Source: Candidatus Enterococcus huntleyi (GTDB taxonomy: Bacteria > Bacillota > Bacilli > Lactobacillales > Enterococcaceae). From it: a DNA stretch of 64,000 bases. A program made the translations under genes and the position numbers. Numbering within the stretch: position 1 is the first letter of the stretch; each line of letters begins with the position of its first letter. The notes under the pieces are model-generated. The model ran no database searches and was not told the DNA's origin. It worked only from the letters and a program-made list of their open reading frames with translations. Shown here piece after piece: positions 57,868-64,000 of this stretch. The stretch is taken from assembly GCF_009933175.1 (NCBI RefSeq), contig NZ_MAEJ01000011.1, positions 1 through 64,000 on the forward strand. The letters are read 5' to 3'.

Positions 57868-59016
57868 TTACCACTCAGCGATTGTTCCATCATAATTTTT
57901 CCATGAAGGATTTGTCCAAATTAATCCTTCTTGAGAGACTTCTTTAATTTTATCTTCATTCATAATTAAACCTAAACCTGGTTTGTTAGGTAAATCGACA
58001 TAACCATCTTTATATTGGAAGATTTCTTTGTTTTCGACAAAATCCAATAAATCAAAGCCTTTATTGTAATGAATGCCCAAACTTTGCTCTTGAATGAACA
58101 CATTCGGTGTACAAGAATCAATTTGTAAAGTAGCTGCCAATGCAATCGGTCCATAAGGCGCATGAGGAGCAACTGCCATATCATAGGCTTCTGCCATTGC
58201 CGCAATCTTACGCGTTTCTAAAATCCCACCACAAAGTGCCACATCTGGTTGAATAACATCAATCGCACCTTGTTTAAAGATATTTTTAAACTGCCAGCGT
58301 GTATAGAGACGTTCGCCGGTCGCTAATGGTACTGCTACAGTGTTCGCAATTTCTTGGAAGTACTCTTCATTCTCAGGTAAGACAACTTCTTCTAAAAACA
58401 TTGGATGGTAGGGTTCTAACGCTTTCGCTAAAACCTTCGCCATTGGCTTATGCACACGACCGTGGAAATCAACACCGATATCCAATTTGTTTCCAAATCG
58501 TTCTCGAATAGAAGCTACTCTAGAAACGACTTCCTCAACTTTTTCATACGAATCGATATAATGCAATTCAGAAGTTGCATTCATTTTAATCGCTGTAAAT
58601 CCGCGGTCAAATCTATCCTGTGCTTGTTCTACTACTTCATCCGGACGATCGCCGCCAATCCAAGAATAAACTTTTATCTTATCTCTGGCCGCGCCACCTA
58701 ATAATTCATAGACAGGAACATTTAAGGCTTTCCCTTTAATATCCCATAAAGCCATCTCAAGCCCAGAAACGATTGTCCCGTTGATTGGGCCACCTCTAAA
58801 GAATGAACGATGCATTTCTTGGAATAAACGTTCAATTTCGAATGGATTTCTACCCAATAAAACACGATTGCCAATCTCATAAGCTCCAGCGACAACAGTC
58901 TCTGTTTTCGTACCAGAGATCATTTCGCCCCAGCCATCAATGCCTTCATCTGTAGAAATTTTTACAAAAATCCATCTTGGTTTAACTTTATACACAGTAA
59001 TTTTAGAAATTTTCAA
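57868..59016 (-). CDS. dgoD: D-galactonate dehydratase, enolase superfamily
   Basis: The start chosen is TTG 59016 (MKISKITVYKVKPRWIFVKI), because AGGAG then has eight-base spacing; a GTG three codons upstream overlaps that SD. The result is 382 residues, as in E. coli DgoD, with the same N-terminal pattern. Metal and catalytic residues are visible: Asp in IGVDFHGRVHKPMAK (about 180), Glu in FLEEVVLPEN, Glu in TGERLYTRW, His in APHAPYGP (about 282) and Glu in FIQEQSLG. The enzyme removes water from a sugar acid to give a 2-keto-3-deoxy acid. Here the substrate may be phosphorylated. Confidence 0.9.
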   Translation of the reverse strand: MKISKITVYKVKPRWIFVKISTDEGIDGWGEMISGTKTETVVAGAYEIGNRVLLGRNPFEIERLFQEMHRSFFRGGPINGTIVSGLEMALWDIKGKALNVPVYELLGGAARDKIKVYSWIGGDRPDEVVEQAQDRFDRGFTAIKMNATSELHYIDSYEKVEEVVSRVASIRERFGNKLDIGVDFHGRVHKPMAKVLAKALEPYHPMFLEEVVLPENEEYFQEIANTVAVPLATGERLYTRWQFKNIFKQGAIDVIQPDVALCGGILETRKIAAMAEAYDMAVAPHAPYGPIALAATLQIDSCTPNVFIQEQSLGIHYNKGFDLLDFVENKEIFQYKDGYVDLPNKPGLGLIMNEDKIKEVSQEGLIWTNPSWKNYDGTIAEW

Positions 59017-59031
59017 TTCTCTCACTCCTAA

Positions 59032-60393
59032 TTATGCTTCTGTTACCTTTTCTTCAACATTAATTTTTTTAATTGCTTCAAAGAAATACCAAACACCTAA
59101 GAAACCAATAATTAATAATGGAATACCGATTAGAGGATTATACGTAAACGCTAGGAACACTAGGTAACTTTGAATCATCGATGTTGCTGCAAAAGAAGAA
59201 ATCAACATCGCATTCGCACCTAACTCAATCCCAACTGATTTTGCAATAGCTGTTAAAGCTGGCGCAGTCGCTGAACCACACCATAATAATGAAGCGGTGA
59301 TAACCAAACCAATCACTATATTTTTCAATAAGTTCCCTCTAGTTAAGGCAACTACCATAGCTACTCGGAAAGGTACAACAGCTAAATCGGCGAATGGTAG
59401 CACACGGTTCCCAGGTAAGACAAGGGCCATCGCAATTGTCAAAGGAATAATAATTAAGGCGGTCGTAATTACATCTGGATTCCCTACAACAACTGCTGCA
59501 TCTAACCCAATAAATAGACGACGTCCTTTGAATTTTTCTTGTGACCATTTTTGTGCTGCATCAGAAATTGGCATTAAGCCTTCCATAAATAATGAAGTCA
59601 TTTTTGGAATTAAAACTAAAACGGCTGACATACTCACACCCAATTGTAAAACTTGCTTCACATCATACCCAGCTAAGAAGCCAATCGCAATCCCAATAAC
59701 TAGACCCATGATCATTGAATCTCCGAAAAATCCGAGATATTTTTGTGCGTCTTTAATCGTGAATTGAGATTTTCTGAATAACGGAATTCTATCTAATAGC
59801 CAGTTTAACGGCCAAGCAATAACTAACGAAGATAAGGCTGATACAGTTGGTAAAGAAACGCCTGGAATACCAAAGAAATCTTCTACCATTGGCTGTGACC
59901 AATCTGAAATTTTAAACGTAACAACAGCCATTACAACGGAAGCACCTACACCTAAGAATACATTTTTTGTTACAAAGTAAACCATTACACCGACGATTGC
60001 CATGTGGTGATAATTCCAAATGTCGACATCCAGTGTTTGTGTTTTTTTAAGCACTAATAAAATAATATTTACAAGTAAAATGGCAAAAATAAGTAGTGCA
60101 ATGATTGGTGACGCCCAAGTAACCGCGGCGATTGATCCCCAACCAACATCCAAGGCGTCTAACTGTACCCCGGTTCTATCTACCATGGCTTTCGCCGCAG
60201 GTCCCACATTAGTTGTCATAAAATCAAGAATCAATTTGATTCCGGCAAACCCAATCCCTAATGTTAGTCCTGATTTAAATGCTTTTGTAATCTTTAAACC
60301 AAAAATTAATCCGATAATTGTAATGATAACTGGTAGCATAACTGTCGGTCCAGCATCAATAAAGAAATTAAACCCATCCATAATATAGTTCAT
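59032..60393 (-). CDS. PTS galactitol-type EIIC component
   Basis: The 453-residue permease has about ten membrane segments. Loops such as GPTVMLPVIITIIGL, DVGWGSIAAVTWASP and WSQEKFKGRRLFIGLDAAVVVGNPDVITTA (about 275-305, given as family evidence) fit the GatC group. It follows EIIB by 21 bases and has an AAGGAG SD. With the separate EIIA and EIIB genes it makes a full PTS. Downstream enzymes point to a sugar acid as cargo. Confidence 0.88.
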   Translation of the reverse strand: MNYIMDGFNFFIDAGPTVMLPVIITIIGLIFGLKITKAFKSGLTLGIGFAGIKLILDFMTTNVGPAAKAMVDRTGVQLDALDVGWGSIAAVTWASPIIALLIFAILLVNIILLVLKKTQTLDVDIWNYHHMAIVGVMVYFVTKNVFLGVGASVVMAVVTFKISDWSQPMVEDFFGIPGVSLPTVSALSSLVIAWPLNWLLDRIPLFRKSQFTIKDAQKYLGFFGDSMIMGLVIGIAIGFLAGYDVKQVLQLGVSMSAVLVLIPKMTSLFMEGLMPISDAAQKWSQEKFKGRRLFIGLDAAVVVGNPDVITTALIIIPLTIAMALVLPGNRVLPFADLAVVPFRVAMVVALTRGNLLKNIVIGLVITASLLWCGSATAPALTAIAKSVGIELGANAMLISSFAATSMIQSYLVFLAFTYNPLIGIPLLIIGFLGVWYFFEAIKKINVEEKVTEA

Positions 60394-60414
60394 TTGTTTT
60401 CTCCTTTACGCTAA

Positions 60415-60696
60415 TTATTCTCCTAGCTTTGTAGCTATTTCTTCCATCGTTTGTTCGACACCAATCCCTGTTAAAATAGGCATTCCTTTAACCACAGGAA
60501 CATCCCCAGTCTGTCCTTCAAACTGACCTGTCGTAATTAGTAAATCATAATCCTGAACTTTACTAGGTACCTCCATCAATTTTGTTTGTGTAGTATCTGC
60601 TTTAATTCCTTTACTTGCTAAATACTCTCTCACTTTTGTTGCAACAACTGTTGATGTAGCAATTCCATTTCCACAAGCGACTAAAATTCTTTTCAT
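60415..60696 (-). CDS. PTS galactitol-type EIIB component
   Basis: The 93-residue protein starts at MKRILVACGNGIATST (ATG 60696; the ATG two codons earlier lies too close to AGAGGAAG). The phospho-accepting Cys is in ACGNGIATS at residue 8, and the P-loop-like residues after it fit GatB. LLITTGQFEG and PVVKGMPILTGIG follow. It receives phosphate from the EIIA encoded just upstream and passes it to the sugar bound to EIIC. Confidence 0.9.
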   Translation of the reverse strand: MKRILVACGNGIATSTVVATKVREYLASKGIKADTTQTKLMEVPSKVQDYDLLITTGQFEGQTGDVPVVKGMPILTGIGVEQTMEEIATKLGE

Positions 60697-60719
60697 ATCC
60701 ATCTTCCTCTCAATTTTTG

Positions 60720-61178
60720 CTATGCAATAGCTTTCTTTAATAACCGAAGTAATTCTACATCGGATACTGCCTGGATCATTTCTTTTCGTAAGGGTTCATC
60801 TTGGATGATGCTTACGATTTTTTGGAGCATTTCTACTTGACCATGTGGCTCACCTATCGCCATCATGATAATAATCTGTACAGGAAGTTGCTCCTGGTTG
60901 TTTTCCATATTATTAAACAAGACTGGATTTTCTATTGTAGCTATTGCTAAGGTTGTTTTTTTAACCAACTCAAAATTAGCATGGGGAATCGCAATCCCTG
61001 GTTCTGAAGAGGGTAAGCCTGTTGGGTACTCTTTTTCTCGTTCTTGAATGGCTTGAATATATTCTTTTTGGACATACCCTTTTTGATAAAGATTTTCGGC
61101 TAAAAATATCAGTGCTTCCTCACTATTTTTTACTGCTATATTGCGAAACACTAACTCTTCATGTAAAACTACTTCCAT
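60720..61178 (-). CDS. PTS EIIA component, fructose/mannitol-galactitol (GatA) type
   Basis: The 152-residue domain has the phosphorylated His in GIAIPHANFELV (about 66), preceded by REKEYPTGLPSSEPG and followed by an IIMMAIGEPHGQVEML strand-helix. It belongs to the PTS_EIIA_2 class. It follows the aldolase gene by 15 bases (SD AGGAGGGA) and precedes EIIB. A similar IIA domain ends the regulator at the start of the operon. Confidence 0.92.
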   Translation of the reverse strand: MEVVLHEELVFRNIAVKNSEEALIFLAENLYQKGYVQKEYIQAIQEREKEYPTGLPSSEPGIAIPHANFELVKKTTLAIATIENPVLFNNMENNQEQLPVQIIIMMAIGEPHGQVEMLQKIVSIIQDEPLRKEMIQAVSDVELLRLLKKAIA

Positions 61179-61193
61179 TACGTTCCCTCCTAT

Positions 61194-61811
61194 TTAGATT
61201 GAAGCAACTAGCCCTTCTAAAGATTTTGCTAAATTATCAATAGCTAATGCTTCAATATCTTCTTTGTTAAATAAACCTGAACCTAAGCCCAAGTAACTTG
61301 CTTTGTTCGTCAGAAATTCTTTGGCATTCTCTTGCGTAACTCCTCCGACCGCCATAAGTGGTAAACTGCCTAATGGCGCTTGAATATCCTTGAAAAATCT
61401 AGGTGAAACAGTGGCTGCTGGAAAAACCTTCACGATATCTGCACCATTCATAAACAAGTCATTAATCTCTGATGGAGTCATACCGGCGGGAATAGCTAGT
61501 ACTCCTTGTTCATTTGCATATGACAACATCTCTTTAGTGAAGCTATGTGGCCCTAGTAAAAATTTAGCCCCCGATTGAACTGCTGCTTTAGCCTCGTCTA
61601 ATGTTCTGACTGTTCCTGCACCAATATAAATCTTCGTACCATATTTTTTGTTCAACTTCTCAATCGATTCAAGTGCGCCATCTGTATTAAGCGTCATTTC
61701 TACTGCAAAATCTTTTTCAAAACCTTTCATTGCTTGAAGAATAGCATCCGCTTGTTCGTACGTATAACCACGCATAATAATCGTAAATTTAGGATATTCC
61801 TGAAGTTTCAC
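61194..61811 (-). CDS. dgoA: 2-Dehydro-3-deoxy-6-phosphogalactonate/gluconate aldolase
   Basis: The 205-residue class I aldolase starts at GTG 61811 (SD GAGGAGAGAATT). It cleaves KDPGal (or KDPG) to pyruvate and glyceraldehyde 3-phosphate. The Glu of AVEMTLNTDGAL (about 39), GAGTVRTLDEAKAAVQSGAKF (about 75) and the Schiff-base Lys in GAKFLLGPH are visible, with GADIVKVFPA and LPLMAVGGVT later. MRGYTYEQADAI near the N-terminus is typical of DgoA. It follows the regulator by 13 bases. Confidence 0.9.
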   Translation of the reverse strand: MKLQEYPKFTIIMRGYTYEQADAILQAMKGFEKDFAVEMTLNTDGALESIEKLNKKYGTKIYIGAGTVRTLDEAKAAVQSGAKFLLGPHSFTKEMLSYANEQGVLAIPAGMTPSEINDLFMNGADIVKVFPAATVSPRFFKDIQAPLGSLPLMAVGGVTQENAKEFLTNKASYLGLGSGLFNKEDIEALAIDNLAKSLEGLVASI

Positions 61812-61824
61812 AATTCTCTCCTCC

Positions 61825-63867
61825 TCACGTAAATTGTCTCAATAATTGATAAATCGTTTTTTCATCTTCTGTTGCTAACAGCTTTTCCAAGAACACTCGA
61901 TCACCACTAATCTCAGCAATCTGATTAATGGCCCGCAGATGCTTAGTCAAATCATAAAAAGCCAGTGGGAAAATCAAATGAATCGCTTGACCATTAGGAA
62001 AAATGATTGGTTCCTTTGATAGAAATAGACTCACACCATCTTTTAAAACACCATGTTCGATAGTTGTATGTGGTATACAGGTATCAGTCCCTAAAAATCC
62101 GGAAAATTCAGATTGCATAATTTGCTTCTCACAATCTAAATAAAATTCTTGAGTGACCGTTTGACTTTCTATTAATGGGTTACAAGCTAATTTAAGCGCT
62201 TCTTGCCAAGTCAACGACTGCTCGTGATTAATTTGGACATACGTCGGTTTCAAATAGTACGTTAATGAAGGTAGTATCTGAAAATTTTCTAATGGTGAAT
62301 CTTGTTCCTTCTTAATCAAAAATGCCTGTATGTCTTCTCTCAACTCAGTCAAATTCTTAATAGTCGATTGTTTTTGAATAATCTCGATAAGTTCTTGTGT
62401 TGAATTATCTAGCTCACTAAATCCTAATTCATTTAACACCCTATATCTCAAACTTATCTGCTCTTTATACGTCATAATTGGATCAATAATAAACTGATTA
62501 ATAGTTGTGTCTAACGCGGTAGTTGTAAAAACCAAATCATAATCAACTTCAAATTTATAAAAATCTCGAACTGAAAATGAAGACAGTATATGAATCTCAG
62601 GAAAAAGTTTCTTTAGATTTTCTCTCATCAATTTTGATACCATTACACCATTGCGACAAACTACTACCGCGCGCGGTTTCTGCTTGGCAAGTGTGTTGTG
62701 GTTAGTCAATTGAAAGCCAAAATAATACGATAATAAATCTAACTCATCATTAGGAAACGCCTTACCAATCCAATTTTCGATTGGTACAATCAGCTCCTTC
62801 ATCAGTTCGATTAAAATTCCATGATTACTTTCTTGGATGAGACTTCCCAATGAATACATACCTAAGCTAAGATTGTACTTAATCCGAAAACATGAAGGTC
62901 TTAGGTGACTTAATATCCTTCTTTCAAACGTTTCGCGATCATCAATCATAATTAAAGTTTGTGTTTGGAAGTTATCAACCATCTCTGAAATCAGCTTTTT
63001 CAGTTCTTCATCAGAATCATATTCTTGCGTTGTTCTTTTCTCTGAAATGTTAGAAGTCAAAAATAATAACGCTAACCATTCAACAAAACTTGAAGATAGT
63101 TGCCAGCTTGTCTCACTAACTAAAATGGAAATCATTCGAAATTCAGGCGTCTTTTTTACATTTCCTGCGAAAAATTCAAAATCTGTTGGCAATTGCAAGC
63201 CACGATTCACCAAAAAACGTACAGAAGATTGTAAGTAATCAATCGATTCGTCAGAATAACTCAGATGAAGCATCTGCTCCATACTATGAATAAAATGCAT
63301 AATCTCTTCATTTGAAACCTTCGAAGTAATCTCCTCTCGAATTTCTTCTTTTTGTAAGATTAAATATTGTTTTACCAAATCAGACAAAAGCTGTAAGATA
63401 CTATGTTCTGCTCCTAAAAGCTGATACCCTCTAACTCGATCATATTGAATGGTTAAGTTATATTTATCGACGAGCCATTCAGCTTTTTTTATATCTTCAA
63501 TAACCGTATTCTTACTTACTTTTAAATAATCAGTTAGGTGATTGATACTAATGTAATCGATTGTCGTAATCAGCATCATCAATAACAGTGCCACGCGTTC
63601 ATTTTCAGAAAACACTTGAATAGTGGACTGCCCTTCTTTTACTTGTTTACCCGCTATAAGTTTGACTATCTCTAATGGAATTGAAAAATCACCAGAATGG
63701 TTTCTCACAATATTAGGTAACTTCTTCAATGTTAACTCTTCATTAAATCGTGCAATCGCATAATTAATTTGACGCTTAGAAAGCTGTAACTCTTTTGAAA
63801 GTTGAGATACTTTCATGTCTGGCTGTTTGATCAGCAAAGTAAGAATGTTTCGGATCCGTTCATTCAT
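61825..63867 (-). CDS. PRD-containing transcriptional regulator with EIIB and EIIA domains
   Basis: The 680-residue protein has two helix-turn-helix parts (about 5-50: VSQLSKELQLSKRQINYAI; about 85-140: INHLTDYLKVSKNTVIEDI), PRD regions (about 165-395), an EIIB-like domain with Cys in VVVCRNGVMVSKLM (about 410) and a C-terminal EIIA domain with His in GTDTCIPHTTIEHG (about 590). This is the MtlR/LicR plan. Activity should depend on phosphorylation by HPr and the operon's PTS. It is the first gene of the operon, preceded by a cre. Confidence 0.9.
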   Translation of the reverse strand: MNERIRNILTLLIKQPDMKVSQLSKELQLSKRQINYAIARFNEELTLKKLPNIVRNHSGDFSIPLEIVKLIAGKQVKEGQSTIQVFSENERVALLLMMLITTIDYISINHLTDYLKVSKNTVIEDIKKAEWLVDKYNLTIQYDRVRGYQLLGAEHSILQLLSDLVKQYLILQKEEIREEITSKVSNEEIMHFIHSMEQMLHLSYSDESIDYLQSSVRFLVNRGLQLPTDFEFFAGNVKKTPEFRMISILVSETSWQLSSSFVEWLALLFLTSNISEKRTTQEYDSDEELKKLISEMVDNFQTQTLIMIDDRETFERRILSHLRPSCFRIKYNLSLGMYSLGSLIQESNHGILIELMKELIVPIENWIGKAFPNDELDLLSYYFGFQLTNHNTLAKQKPRAVVVCRNGVMVSKLMRENLKKLFPEIHILSSFSVRDFYKFEVDYDLVFTTTALDTTINQFIIDPIMTYKEQISLRYRVLNELGFSELDNSTQELIEIIQKQSTIKNLTELREDIQAFLIKKEQDSPLENFQILPSLTYYLKPTYVQINHEQSLTWQEALKLACNPLIESQTVTQEFYLDCEKQIMQSEFSGFLGTDTCIPHTTIEHGVLKDGVSLFLSKEPIIFPNGQAIHLIFPLAFYDLTKHLRAINQIAEISGDRVFLEKLLATEDEKTIYQLLRQFT

Positions 63868-63913
63868 GTCATCCCTCCTGATAAATTCATTATAAAACGA
63901 ATATAGAAATTAT

Positions 63914-63927
63914 TGTCTGCGCTTTCA
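63914..63927 (-). promoter_or_regulatory. Candidate cre before the sugar-acid operon
   Basis: TGTCTGCGCTTTCA matches the cre consensus at 12 of 14 positions and lies 47 bases before the regulator start, in the expected promoter region. The last 70 bases of the window hold no further feature that I can support. Confidence 0.6.
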
Positions 63928-64000
63928 GTCCGAAAATTGTCACACCTAAAATTTTCATTTGTCCTACTGTTACACTATTCACAATTCATAAATACAAAAA

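Overview
The window reads as chromosomal DNA of a low-GC lactic acid bacterium, most likely an Enterococcus or a close relative. The signs are a T-box-controlled hisS-aspS operon, an H2O2-forming glycerol-3-phosphate oxidase (GlpO) in a glpK-glpO-glpF operon whose kinase keeps the HPr-phosphorylated histidine at position 232, an Mga-type regulator, AhpC/AhpF, a Bce-type peptide-antibiotic resistance module, several PTS systems and repeated catabolite-response (cre) elements. No rRNA, tRNA, CRISPR array, phage or intact insertion sequence was seen. The species cannot be settled from the sequence alone.

Layout. 1-7 kb: YitT membrane protein, aspS, hisS with its T-box leader, and a MacB/LolD-like ABC pair, all on the minus strand. 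7-10.5 kb: pentapeptide-repeat protein, dipeptidase PepV, and an NAD(P)HX dehydratase gene broken by one in-frame stop. 10.5-15 kb: an unassigned small-RNA unit, then a Fur-box-controlled operon of a DUF454 protein and two ABC-exporter half-transporters. 15-19.6 kb: DUF1801 protein, a hicAB toxin-antitoxin pair with a palindrome inside its promoter spacer, ahpCF, and a thioesterase. 19.6-25.6 kb: BceAB transporter, BceRS two-component system and a free-standing HIRAN-domain protein in front of bceR, then a YehS-like protein. 25.7-28.4 kb: a membrane-anchored serine hydrolase with a polytopic partner, and an SDR-fold protein.

28.4-36.6 kb is a hemicellulose locus: GH51 arabinofuranosidase, an ABC sugar importer without its own ATPase, a divergent AraC regulator and a large protein probably involved in carbohydrate breakdown. 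36.8-41.7 kb: UspA, a GyrI-like protein, a gene-free stretch with two 159-bp copies of a palindrome-ended repeat exactly 300 bp apart, and an ABC-2 exporter operon. 42-49 kb: the glycerol operon, then an Mga-like regulator co-translated with a flavoprotein that lacks the usual redox cysteine. 49.8-52.7 kb: an orphan PTS EIIC of the PF13303 type, ketopantoate reductase and a GNAT. 52.8-57.1 kb: xylAB with divergent xylR. 57.3-63.9 kb: a sugar-acid operon (galactitol-type PTS EIIABC, galactonate dehydratase, KDPGal aldolase, PRD regulator).

Much of the window serves scavenging of plant-derived pentoses and sugar acids under CcpA control. Candidate cre sites lie before glpK, xylA/xylR, the GH51 gene, the sugar-acid regulator, and between the flavoprotein and the EIIC gene. 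The main points for a second look are the kinase-less galactonate PTS locus, the paired 159-bp repeats, the hicAB promoter palindrome, the HIRAN-BceRS linkage, the Cys-less oxidoreductase/Mga pair with its in-gene tandem repeat, the nnrD nonsense codon, and the small-RNA unit at 10.6 kb.
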